A stretch of 64,000 bases of DNA. Origin: Dehalogenimonas lykanthroporepellens BL-DC-9. GTDB taxonomy: Bacteria; Chloroflexota; Dehalococcoidia; Dehalococcoidales; Dehalococcoidaceae. The notes under the pieces were generated by a model. That model saw nothing but the letters and a program-made list of their open reading frames with translations. It searched no databases and had not been told where the DNA came from. The first letter of the stretch is position 1. Each line of letters begins with the position of its first letter. Below are positions 56,408 through 64,000 of the stretch, in pieces. The position numbers were made by a program, and so were the translations under genes. Location: NCBI GenBank assembly GCA_000143165.1, contig CP002084.1:124001-188000 (forward strand). Direction: 5' to 3'.

Positions 56408-56868
56408 GTCGGCTTCAGGCCCTTTTCTCGCATCTTCTGCCGGACGAGCTCCAGGTGCTGGCGTGATTCGGTGACCAGGGCTTCCAAAAGATTGGATATT
56501 ACCTCGTCGGTACTGTGGACGCACTGATAGAAGTCCTTTTCGATGAGGCTCTTTTCAATGTATAAGGCCGTGGCCAGCGCCTGCTTTTCACCATAGTCCT
56601 GCCGGCCGGCGGCGGTGGTTTCATTGATGAGGTAGTTGTGGAAGGTGGTGACGGCGGCCGATGAAAACCGGTCGGTTACCGTCAATGTCTTTTCGGCGGC
56701 GTCGTCGCTCAGATTTTTCAGCCAGGAGGAGTGTCTTTTTTCCGCTTCGGCCAGATTGGTCCAGAAGTCGGCCATTTCCGGGAAACGCCGGGCAAAGGCG
56801 CGGTACAGTTCGCCGACCAGTTCCTCGTTTTGGGCCAGCGCGTCGAAGATGTCGGTCTTTTCCTTCAT
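56404..56868 (-). CDS. Ferritin/rubrerythrin-like protein
   Basis: 154 residues from ATG 56868, which overlaps the proS stop as ATGA. Helical with EELVGELYRAFARRFPE, LAEAEKRHSSWLKNLSD, ALATALYIEKSLIEKDFY and ALVTESRQHLELVRQKM, carrying E and ExxH metal-ligand patterns. Likely diiron protein; may protect against peroxide. Last gene of the right-hand operon. Confidence 0.78.
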   Translation of the reverse strand: MKEKTDIFDALAQNEELVGELYRAFARRFPEMADFWTNLAEAEKRHSSWLKNLSDDAAEKTLTVTDRFSSAAVTTFHNYLINETTAAGRQDYGEKQALATALYIEKSLIEKDFYQCVHSTDEVISNLLEALVTESRQHLELVRQKMREKGLKPT

Positions 56869-58586
56869 GACTGACAACTCTCGGTATTCATCATGTCGCT
56901 GACCAGTTTTCGGGTCACCTCGACCACCTCATCCGCAGGCACCAGCTCGAAGGCCTTTTCGGCGCGCTGTTTGACCTCGACACTGCCCTTGTCCATGGAG
57001 CGGGGGCTGATGGTCAGCCGGAGCGGCATGCCCAAAAGGTCGGCGTCGTTGAATTTTACGCCGGGAGATTCCGGCCGGTCGTCGTACAGCACCTCGATAC
57101 CGGCCGAGGTCAGTTCACCGTAGAGCTTCTCAGCGGCGGCGCGCACCGGCTCATTCTCCAGTCCCAGTCCCGTCAGGTGAACCTGCCAGGGGGCGATGGG
57201 CATGGGCCAGATGATGCCCTTGTCATCGTGATTCTGCTCGATAGCCGCCGCCAGCAGACGGCCGATGCCGATGCCGTAACAGCCCATGATGCAGGGCTTC
57301 TGGTTGCCTTCGGCGTCGGTATAGACGGCGCCGAAGGTTTCGGCCAGGAAGGTGCCCAGCTTGAAGACATGGCCGACCTCGATGCCGCGGGTGGCATCCA
57401 GCGTCCCGCCGCAACGGGCGCATTTGGCCCCGACAGCCGCCGAGGCGATATCGGTTGTCTTGAAGGCCCGGAAGTCCCGGCCCAGGTTGAGATTGCGCAT
57501 ATGGCGGCCGCTGACGTTGGCACCGCCGACATAATTATAGCCCTCGATGACCGAGTCGTCGGCCACCACCATGCCGCTGAAACCGGCGGGTGAGGCCGAA
57601 CCGGCCACCAGACCGGCTTCGGCTACTTCTTCAGCTACGGCCAGGCGCAGGTCGGCGGCTTTGAGGGCGTTTTTCAGCTTGATTTCGTTGACTTCCAGGT
57701 CGCCCCGGATGACGGCCACGATGAACTCTTTATCGGCCACATAGAAGACGCACTTGAGCATCCGTGACGGGGGCAGTCCCAGGAAGTCGGCGACGTCCTC
57801 GATGGCCTCCCGGCCCGGTGTAGCCACTTCTTCGGTCGGTAGCGGGGCTTCCGGTTCGGTTTTACCCTTATTGAAGACTGCCTTTTCCTTGTTGGCGGCG
57901 TAGCCGCAACCGGCGCAGAAGATGACTTCGTCCTCGCCGGATTCGGCCAGCACCATGAACTCGTGCGACGCCTTGCCGCCGATAGCCCCGGAATCGGCCT
58001 CGATGGCCATGGCCTTCAGGCCGCACCGCCGGTAGATGTTCTTGTAGGCCTGCACCATGCGCTGATAGGATTCTTCCAGCCCGGCTTCATCGGCGTCGAA
58101 GGAATACATATCCTTCATGATGAACTCGCGGACGCGGATGAGGCCGCCGCGGGGGCGCGGCTCGTCCCGCAGTTTGGTCTGTATCTGGTACAGCCGCTGG
58201 GGCAGGTCGCGGTAGGACTGGATATAGCGCGAAGCCAGGTCGGAGACTACCTCTTCGTGAGTGGGGCCCAGCGCCAGCGTGTGCTCCTTGCGGTCGGTGA
58301 GCTGGAACAGATTGTCGCCGAAGGCGGCGCCGCGACCGGACTTCTGCCACAGCTCGATGGGTTGAAGCACCGGCATGGTGATTTCCTGACAGCCGGCGGC
58401 GTCCATCTCATCGCGGATGATGTCCATTATCTTACGGGAGGTGCGCCAGGCCGGCGGCAGGTAGGAATAGACGCCGGCGGTAAGCTGGGCGATCATGCCG
58501 GCGCGCAACAGCAACCGGTGACTGATGGTTTCGGCCTCGCCGGGAATCTCCCGCTGGGTCTTGCCGAAGAGCTGGGAAAGTCTCAT
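56865..58586 (-). CDS. proS: Prolyl-tRNA synthetase
   Basis: 573 residues, bacterial type with the editing insertion (about 225-390). Class II motif 1 region TAGVYSYLPPAW, TMPVLQPIELWQ, motif 2 RDEPRPRGGLIRVREFIMKD, motif 3 GCYGIGIGRLLAA, and the anticodon-binding C-terminal domain. Charges tRNA-Pro and hydrolyses mischarged Ala. Overlaps its neighbours at both ends (ATGA), so tightly coupled in the operon. Confidence 0.97.
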   Translation of the reverse strand: MRLSQLFGKTQREIPGEAETISHRLLLRAGMIAQLTAGVYSYLPPAWRTSRKIMDIIRDEMDAAGCQEITMPVLQPIELWQKSGRGAAFGDNLFQLTDRKEHTLALGPTHEEVVSDLASRYIQSYRDLPQRLYQIQTKLRDEPRPRGGLIRVREFIMKDMYSFDADEAGLEESYQRMVQAYKNIYRRCGLKAMAIEADSGAIGGKASHEFMVLAESGEDEVIFCAGCGYAANKEKAVFNKGKTEPEAPLPTEEVATPGREAIEDVADFLGLPPSRMLKCVFYVADKEFIVAVIRGDLEVNEIKLKNALKAADLRLAVAEEVAEAGLVAGSASPAGFSGMVVADDSVIEGYNYVGGANVSGRHMRNLNLGRDFRAFKTTDIASAAVGAKCARCGGTLDATRGIEVGHVFKLGTFLAETFGAVYTDAEGNQKPCIMGCYGIGIGRLLAAAIEQNHDDKGIIWPMPIAPWQVHLTGLGLENEPVRAAAEKLYGELTSAGIEVLYDDRPESPGVKFNDADLLGMPLRLTISPRSMDKGSVEVKQRAEKAFELVPADEVVEVTRKLVSDMMNTESCQS

Positions 58587-59161
58587 CTATTACCTCTGTT
58601 TCTGTTCTGAAAGCGGATTTCTTCGATGGAGCGGGGCTTGATATCCGCCTGCTGGAGGTGCTCCACCAGTTCCACCCGTTCGTCACCCCAGGAGAACCAG
58701 ATGGTGATGCCGCGCCGCCGGAAGTGGGTCAGCGAGCGGCGGGTAAAATCCTCAAAGTCGTCGCAGAAGAAGCCTCTCCGCTCGGTTTCCTGGCGCAGGT
58801 AGGGCACCAACCGGTACCAGCAACGGATGGCCGTCGGCCCGCCCAGCGTCTCGATGGCCAGGTTTTCGTTTATCTCCCGGTTGCGGGTGACCGCGCCCAG
58901 CAGGTTGAACCAGTCCACCAGGTGGTCGATGCGCACCCGCTGGTAGTCGGCCAGGCCGCTCCACTCACCGGTTTTGACGCCGTAGATACTGCGGATGACG
59001 GCCTTGAATTCGTCACTCCGGAGGTCGCGGAAAAAATCGATGGCCAGCCGCGCGTCGTCACGGCGGCGGAACTGCAGATATTTATTGACGGCGTAGAATA
59101 ATCCGATAGCCAGAACGACGACGGCAACAGCCGTCAATGCCTGCCAGAAAGTAGTGTCCAT
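58583..59161 (-). CDS. Hypothetical membrane-anchored protein
   Basis: 192 residues. One N-terminal membrane helix (about 8-27, ALTAVAVVVLAIGLFYAVNK), then a soluble helical domain (DDARLAIDFFRDLRSDEFKA, NLLGAVTRNREINENLAIET) of the DUF4760 kind, though that match is only by pattern. Sits between ispG and proS. Confidence 0.65.
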   Translation of the reverse strand: MDTTFWQALTAVAVVVLAIGLFYAVNKYLQFRRRDDARLAIDFFRDLRSDEFKAVIRSIYGVKTGEWSGLADYQRVRIDHLVDWFNLLGAVTRNREINENLAIETLGGPTAIRCWYRLVPYLRQETERRGFFCDDFEDFTRRSLTHFRRRGITIWFSWGDERVELVEHLQQADIKPRSIEEIRFQNRNRGNR

Positions 59162-59192
59162 GATTCCCTCCCGTTTACTGGGCGATTATATT

Positions 59193-60251
59193 CTAGAAGT
59201 TCTCCACTTCTTTTAAAAGCTCGGTGAACAGTTCGGCTTCCGGCACCACCCGGATTTTTTCGCCACGGCGGAACAGGATGCCCTGCCCCTTGCCGCAGGC
59301 GATACCGACATCGGCGTCGCGGGCTTCACCGGGGCCGTTGACGGCACAGCCCATGACGGCCACTTTAATGGTCTTGTCAATGCCCTCCAGTGCTTCGGCC
59401 ACCCGGTCGGCCAGCCCGACGATGTCCACTTCGGTTCGGGCGCAGGAAGGGCAGGCCACCAGTACCGGGCCGTGACGGCGCAGGTCCAGGCTTTTGAGTA
59501 TCTCATAACCGGCGCGGACTTCCTCTGCCGGCGGCGCTGACAACGAAACGCGGATGGTATCGCCGATGCCCTCGGCCAGGAGGGTGCCGATACCGACGGC
59601 GGAGCGGATGACGCCGGTGCGGGCCGTTCCGGCCTCGGTCATGCCCAGGTGAAGCGGGTAGTCCGTCATGCCGGCTATCAGGCGGTAGGCGGCGATGGTT
59701 TCCGGTACGTCGAAGGCCTTCAGCGAAATCTTGATGAGGTCGAAATCCAGGCTTTCCAGCAGTCTGACCTGGGTCATGGCGGAAGCCACCATGCGCCGGT
59801 GGAGCGGCAGACCAGGCTCGAAGTCCGGTGGCAGGGAACCGCCGTTGACGCCGATGCGGATGGGTATCCGGCGGGTTTTGGCGGCCAGAACGACTTGTTC
59901 GACCCGCTCGGCGTCGCCGATATTGCCGGGGTTGATGCGCAGACCGTCCACGCCGGCTGAGACGGCGATGAGCGCCAGCCGGTAATCGAAGTGGATGTCG
60001 GCGATGACCGGTATGGGGCTTTGCCGCTTGATGTCTTCGAGCGCCGTGGCGGCCTCGGCGTCGGGGACGCCGCACCTGACGATTTCGCACCCGGCCTGAG
60101 CCAGTTCCCGTATCTGGGCGACGGTGGCGGAGACGTTCCGGGTGTCGGTCTTGGTCATGGACTGGACGGTTATGGGCGCGCCGCCGCCGACGGCCACCCC
60201 GCCGATGTTTATGGCTCTGCTGTCTCGTCGATTAAGCAATATGGATTCCAT
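59193..60251 (-). CDS. ispG: (E)-4-hydroxy-3-methylbut-2-enyl-diphosphate synthase
   Basis: 352 residues from MESILLNRRDSRAINIGGVA; 9 residues upstream come from a mosaic repeat and are excluded. PITVQSMTKTDTRN at the N-terminus, GCEIVRCGVPD, DGLRINPGNIG, GMTEAGTARTGVIRS and the cluster cysteines ACPSCART and GCAVNGPGEARDAD. Reduces MEcPP to HMBPP in the MEP isoprenoid pathway using a [4Fe-4S] cluster. In line with dxr, an earlier enzyme of the path. Confidence 0.96.
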   Translation of the reverse strand: MESILLNRRDSRAINIGGVAVGGGAPITVQSMTKTDTRNVSATVAQIRELAQAGCEIVRCGVPDAEAATALEDIKRQSPIPVIADIHFDYRLALIAVSAGVDGLRINPGNIGDAERVEQVVLAAKTRRIPIRIGVNGGSLPPDFEPGLPLHRRMVASAMTQVRLLESLDFDLIKISLKAFDVPETIAAYRLIAGMTDYPLHLGMTEAGTARTGVIRSAVGIGTLLAEGIGDTIRVSLSAPPAEEVRAGYEILKSLDLRRHGPVLVACPSCARTEVDIVGLADRVAEALEGIDKTIKVAVMGCAVNGPGEARDADVGIACGKGQGILFRRGEKIRVVPEAELFTELLKEVENF

Positions 60252-60334
60252 CCAGCCCGCCGGCTCTGTTTTGGTCATTGGATATTTGGATTTTGATATT
60301 GTTTAGGATTTGGAATTTAGATATTGGAATTTGC

Positions 60335-61381
60335 CTATCCTCCTCCCGCAATCCTCATTATATCGTTGAAGGTTACCGTGATTATCAGTAAAATCAGGAA
60401 GGCGAAGCCCATGAAGTGGATTTTGCCTTCCGTCTGCGGGTCGAGGCGCTTGCCGCGGCGCGCCCACTCCACCGCCACGAAGGCGATTCTGCCGCCGTCC
60501 AGCGCCGGGATGGGTAGCAGGTTCAGGATAGCCAGGTTGAGCGACAGCAGGGCGGTGAACTCCAGAAGAGGCGACAACCCGGCGCGGGCGACGTCACCGA
60601 CGATGGTGGCGATGCCCACCGGCCCGGCCACGCCGCCTTCGGCGGTGCCGGCTATCATCGACAGGATGGAGTTTTTGAACAGTACCAGCAGGTCGATGCT
60701 TTCACTGAAACCCTTGCCGACAGCCTGGAAGAAAGGCATACTCTCGCGCTCGATGACCAGATTGTCGGTGGTGGTGCGTAAGCCGACGGCGCCGTCACCC
60801 TCCGGAGGCGCCCAGCGGGGGGTCACCGTCACTACCGAAGTATTGCCGTCGGCGTGGCGGATGCCCATGTCGGTCGGTTCGCCCAGGTACATGAAGATGT
60901 ACCGTCCCAGGGCGGCGTTGTTATCCAGTTCCCGTCCGGCGAAGGTGATGATGGTGTCGCCCTCGACCAGCCCGGCGGTTTCCGCCGGTGAGTTGGGAGA
61001 TACCTCAACTACGGTGATGTCGCCGCGGGCGACATCGTGCGGTACGATGAAAGCCCCGGTCAGCAGGATAATCGGCAGGAGGGCGTTGATGATGGCGCCG
61101 GAAGCCAGTACCGTGATGCGTTTGGCGTGGCTTTTGGAAGCCAGGGAATCCGGCGCGTCAGGGTCTTCTTCACCCGACAGCTTGACGAAGCCGCCCAGCG
61201 GCAGGGCGTTGACGGAGTATTCGGTTTCGCCTCGCTTGACGGCGAACAGGCGCGGCGGAAAACCGACGCCGAACTCGTTGACCCCGACGCCGAAGGCCTT
61301 GGCGGTGAAGAAGTGTCCGGCCTCGTGGGCCAGCACCAGCACCCCCAGTACCAGTAAAAACACTAAAATGGTAAACAGCAA
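60335..61381 (-). CDS. rseP: Site-2 zinc metalloprotease (RseP/RasP family)
   Basis: 348 residues, polytopic. Metal site VLAHEAGHF at the start (helix 1), PLGGFVKL, one PDZ domain (about 125-200, VVEVSPNSPAETAGLVEGDT) and the C-terminal LNLLPIPALDGGR. Cleaves membrane-bound anti-sigma factors or signal peptides. The ordering dxr-rseP is widespread in bacteria. Followed by about 80 bp of repeat-like sequence before ispG. Confidence 0.94.
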   Translation of the reverse strand: MLFTILVFLLVLGVLVLAHEAGHFFTAKAFGVGVNEFGVGFPPRLFAVKRGETEYSVNALPLGGFVKLSGEEDPDAPDSLASKSHAKRITVLASGAIINALLPIILLTGAFIVPHDVARGDITVVEVSPNSPAETAGLVEGDTIITFAGRELDNNAALGRYIFMYLGEPTDMGIRHADGNTSVVTVTPRWAPPEGDGAVGLRTTTDNLVIERESMPFFQAVGKGFSESIDLLVLFKNSILSMIAGTAEGGVAGPVGIATIVGDVARAGLSPLLEFTALLSLNLAILNLLPIPALDGGRIAFVAVEWARRGKRLDPQTEGKIHFMGFAFLILLIITVTFNDIMRIAGGG

Positions 61382-62509
61382 TTAAAGACTCCTTGCCAGT
61401 TCGGTAATTCGACGCCGCGCCCAGGACTCGGCGTCAGCTATACTATCTAACGACAATTCCCCGTCGGGGGTATGTTCTTTGAGGACCACACCGACCAGGC
61501 GGGCGATGTCGGTGAAGCCGATTCGCCCGGTCAGGAACAGTTCATCAGCCTCTTCACCGGCGGCGGCCAGCACCGCCGGCCAGGTGTTGCCTTTTTTGCC
61601 GGCTTCGATGGCCAGGGCCAGACAGGGAAAGCGCTCGAAGTCCGGGGTAGCGAAGTCCAGCCGGCCGATGGTCGCCCAGTCAGCCCGGGGCAGGCTGTCG
61701 TTGCTCCAGCGTTCCGGGTACGAAAAGGCGTACTGAATGGGCAGGCGCATGTCGGGCGGCGACAGTTGCGCCTTGATGCCGCCATCGGCGAACTGCACCA
61801 TGGAATGTACCATGGACTGCGGGTGGATGACCACTTCGATGCGGTCGTAGGGCAATCCATAGAGCCGGTGAGCCTCGATGACCTCCAGCCCCTTGTTCAT
61901 CAGTGTCGCCGAGTCCAGCGTTACCTTCCGGCCCATCTTCCACGACGGGTGAGCCAGGGCCTGCTCCGGGGTTACGGCTGATAGTTGCTTCGGGGCATAT
62001 TCCCGAAAAGGGCCGCCGGAAGCGGTCAGGATAATCTTTTCCGCGGGTGATGATTCACCGACCAGGCATTGCCAGATGGCCGAGTGTTCCGAGTCCACCG
62101 GGCGGATTTGAGCATGGTGACGCCTGGCTTCGGCCATCAGGATATCTCCGGCCGATACCAGGCATTCCTTGTTGGACAGCGCGATAATCTTGCCGGCGCC
62201 GGTTGCCGCCAGTGTCGGCGCCAGTCCGGTGCTACCGGGCAGGGCCACCACCACGATATCAACCTCCGGCAAAACGGCCATTTCGGCCGGCGTCAGGCAT
62301 TCGGCTGAGCCGGGGTCGAAACCGGGCGCCAGGCAGGAAACATACTCCGGTTTGAATTCAGCCAGTTGTTGGCGGAATAGCGGCAGGTTGTTACCGGCGG
62401 CCATGGCGATAACTTTCAGCCGTTCCGGGAACTGCCTGATGACATCCAGCGTTTGCCGGCCGATACTGCCGGTGGCACCGAGAACGGCAAGTCTGAGTGG
62501 TAGATTCAT
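61382..62509 (-). CDS. dxr: 1-deoxy-D-xylulose 5-phosphate reductoisomerase
   Basis: 375 residues from MNLPLRLAVLGATGSIGRQT; a longer frame overlaps the intergenic region. NADPH site LGATGSIG, IIALSNKECLVSAG, DSEHSAIWQCL, SGGPFRE, NKGLEVIEAHRLYG, HPQSMVHSMVQFADG. Converts DXP to MEP with NADPH and a divalent metal. Stop lies directly next to the rseP start. Confidence 0.97.
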   Translation of the reverse strand: MNLPLRLAVLGATGSIGRQTLDVIRQFPERLKVIAMAAGNNLPLFRQQLAEFKPEYVSCLAPGFDPGSAECLTPAEMAVLPEVDIVVVALPGSTGLAPTLAATGAGKIIALSNKECLVSAGDILMAEARRHHAQIRPVDSEHSAIWQCLVGESSPAEKIILTASGGPFREYAPKQLSAVTPEQALAHPSWKMGRKVTLDSATLMNKGLEVIEAHRLYGLPYDRIEVVIHPQSMVHSMVQFADGGIKAQLSPPDMRLPIQYAFSYPERWSNDSLPRADWATIGRLDFATPDFERFPCLALAIEAGKKGNTWPAVLAAAGEEADELFLTGRIGFTDIARLVGVVLKEHTPDGELSLDSIADAESWARRRITELARSL

Positions 62510-62590
62510 TACATAATAGTACCGCAAAAAGGGCTTTTCAGGCCAATCAGCTATCACCTTGAGATTGGAACGAAACCGGCTCGCAGAAGA

Positions 62591-63280
62591 CTAATACGGT
62601 GACCGGGCCTTGGCCTTCATATAAGCCAGGTCGGCGGGGTCGATGGCTTTGTAATCGTAGGCGGTTTTCAACATGTCCAGGTCCTTGATGTCGAAGCGGG
62701 GTTGTCCGGCGGCGCGGCATTTCTCCAGGTGGGCGTAGAAATCCTGCATGAACAGGTTGACGGTGACATAAAAGTCCCGGGCGGCCGGGCAGTGCATCAG
62801 CAGTCCCAGGCCTTCATCCTCCCCGGTATCGGGATTGCGGGTGATATTGAAGGGGAACAACCGGCAACCGAACGGCCGGGAATGGTAACGGGTACAGCGG
62901 CTGGAACCGCTCAGGATGGGGCAGGGGTATTTCAGGTAGGTCTTGCCATTGCGTTTCTCCAGCCGGTAGCGGCTCTTGAGTTCCAGGACTTCATCCCGGG
63001 ACAGCACCACCCCCCTGTCCCAGTGGCGTTCGTTGGGACGACAGCACTGGCCGCACTGCTGGCATTTGAGGAAACTGGACACCAGGTACAAAGGCAGGAA
63101 GGACATCAGCGACCATTCTGCCTGGCTGGCCGTAGCCCGGTTGAAGACCGGCAGGTTGACCCCGATAAGGCGGCTGGTGCCGTGTTCGGCAATTACCCGG
63201 TCCCAGCGTTCTTCCAGTATCTCCCGGGTCAGAATTTCCTTATCTTCGGGTGTCGAAGCGTCGTTTTCAGCGGTTTCCAT
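62591..63280 (-). CDS. YkgJ-family cysteine-cluster protein
   Basis: 229 residues. The cysteine set FLKCQQCGQCCRPNERHWDR, YPCPILSGSSRCTRYHSRPF and GCRLFPF is that of YkgJ/UPF0153 proteins, thought to bind zinc or an Fe-S cluster. Role unknown. Lies between cdsA and dxr. Confidence 0.88.
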   Translation of the reverse strand: METAENDASTPEDKEILTREILEERWDRVIAEHGTSRLIGVNLPVFNRATASQAEWSLMSFLPLYLVSSFLKCQQCGQCCRPNERHWDRGVVLSRDEVLELKSRYRLEKRNGKTYLKYPCPILSGSSRCTRYHSRPFGCRLFPFNITRNPDTGEDEGLGLLMHCPAARDFYVTVNLFMQDFYAHLEKCRAAGQPRFDIKDLDMLKTAYDYKAIDPADLAYMKAKARSPY

Positions 63281-63387
63281 AGCTGTATTTTACCATCTGG
63301 ATGTGTGGGGCGGCTACCCGTATGAAAAGGACAACTGGCGGGCCATCCCTATTGACGGGCTTTGTTACATTCCCAGATGGGTTTCGT

Positions 63388-64000
63388 TTAAATGACGAAG
63401 AAGACGACGTAGTAATACACCAGGACGGCGGCGAAGACGACCGAGTCCATCCGGTCCAGTAAGCCGCCGTGGCCGGGGATGCTGTTACCGGAATCCTTGA
63501 CGGCCATGTTACGTTTGAACAGCGATTCCACCAGGTCGCCGGCCTGTCCGATGGCGCTGGTGGCCAGTCCCAGCAGGGCGGCTTCCACCCAGCCAAGGGG
63601 CAGGTCGAACAGGGCGGTCAGCGCCAGCGCCGCGGTCGCGGCGAAAACAGCACCGCCGATGGCACCTTCCCAGCTTTTTTTCGGGCTGATGGCAGGCGTC
63701 ATCTTATGTTTACCGAAGGCTCGACCAATGAAGTAAGCAAATGTATCGGAGGCGGCGGTGACACCCAGGAGAAAGAAAACCCACTCCCGGCCGCCCTCCA
63801 ATCCCCTGAGAGCTACGATGAAAGATAATAACCAGCCGACATAGATGACCCCGGCCATGGTCCAGCCCCAGCGAATAAAAGACTGCGACCGGTCACCGGG
63901 TTTCAGCAGATACAATAAAGATCCTACGGTAAAAGCCGCCAGGAAAGGCGCCAGGCTGTCGGTGATATGGGGGCTGATGAGGAGCAGACCGACTCCTATG
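63388..64000 (-). CDS. cdsA: Phosphatidate cytidylyltransferase, N-terminus beyond window
   Basis: About 204 residues visible; the frame is open to the right edge. Polytopic; AASDTFAYFIGRAFGKHKM, SPKKSWEGAIGG and the signature KRNMAVKDSGNSIPGHGGLL then DRMDS are diagnostic. Makes CDP-diacylglycerol from phosphatidate and CTP in the membrane. First visible gene of the right operon; uppS often precedes it in bacteria. Confidence 0.95.
   Translation of the reverse strand, partial: IGVGLLLISPHITDSLAPFLAAFTVGSLLYLLKPGDRSQSFIRWGWTMAGVIYVGWLLSFIVALRGLEGGREWVFFLLGVTAASDTFAYFIGRAFGKHKMTPAISPKKSWEGAIGGAVFAATAALALTALFDLPLGWVEAALLGLATSAIGQAGDLVESLFKRNMAVKDSGNSIPGHGGLLDRMDSVVFAAVLVYYYVVFFVI

Overview
The window looks like a piece of the chromosome of an organohalide-respiring Dehalococcoidia bacterium (Chloroflexota), most likely Dehalogenimonas. 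The evidence is a complete rdhA/rdhB pair (Tat-exported reductive dehalogenase plus a three-helix membrane anchor), a 23S-5S rRNA unit with no 16S beside it (the arrangement known from Dehalococcoides), GC-rich codon use, and a proS/ispG/rseP/dxr/cdsA cluster of the kind found in this class. The species is an inference; no database search was possible.

Left part (1-24.3 kb) is ordinary core genome: a Fur-family gene cut by the left edge with a Fur-box-like palindrome, a minus-strand run (methyltransferase, fdhD, nadA, cutA, cysE), the 23S-5S unit, DAHP synthase, a GuaB3-type IMP dehydrogenase, a PAS histidine kinase interrupted by one stop codon, a glutamate-synthase-like flavoprotein with a striking palindrome in its leader, msrB, a MalY-type aminotransferase, a tiny zinc-ribbon gene with an in-frame TGA, a diacylglycerol-kinase-like gene, an HIT hydrolase, the scar of a deleted ABC transporter, a HicBA module with an unusual fused antitoxin, a beta-CASP nuclease, ftsK and a GltD-like Fe-S flavoprotein.

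Middle part (24.3-55.9 kb) is an accessory region stuffed with short palindromic repeats. It holds an acetate-permease-like operon between two universal stress proteins, rnpB, rdhAB, many toxin-antitoxin modules (VapBC, MazEF, HicAB, HigBA and two ruined ones), two opposed short pilin genes, an IS1182-type and an IS256-type insertion, and a set of phage virion genes (DNA-binding protein, portal, scaffold-like, major capsid, head-tail adaptor, tail protein, small spike-like protein) separated by repeat blocks and lacking any visible terminase, integrase or lysis gene. The best candidate for an undescribed system is at 32.7-33.1 kb: a GIY-YIG nuclease gene placed exactly between two mutually inverted palindromic repeats that elsewhere in the window frame a 35-bp or 16-bp spacer. 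These doublets resemble REPINs, but the candidate mobilising enzyme is GIY-YIG instead of the usual Y1/HUH RAYT.

Right part (55.9-64 kb) returns to core genome: a DUF6941-like gene with a probably leaderless transcript, then a compact minus-strand operon cdsA-ykgJ-like-dxr-rseP-ispG-membrane protein-proS-ferritin-like, combining lipid and MEP isoprenoid synthesis, site-2 proteolysis and prolyl-tRNA charging. No tRNA gene or CRISPR array was seen.
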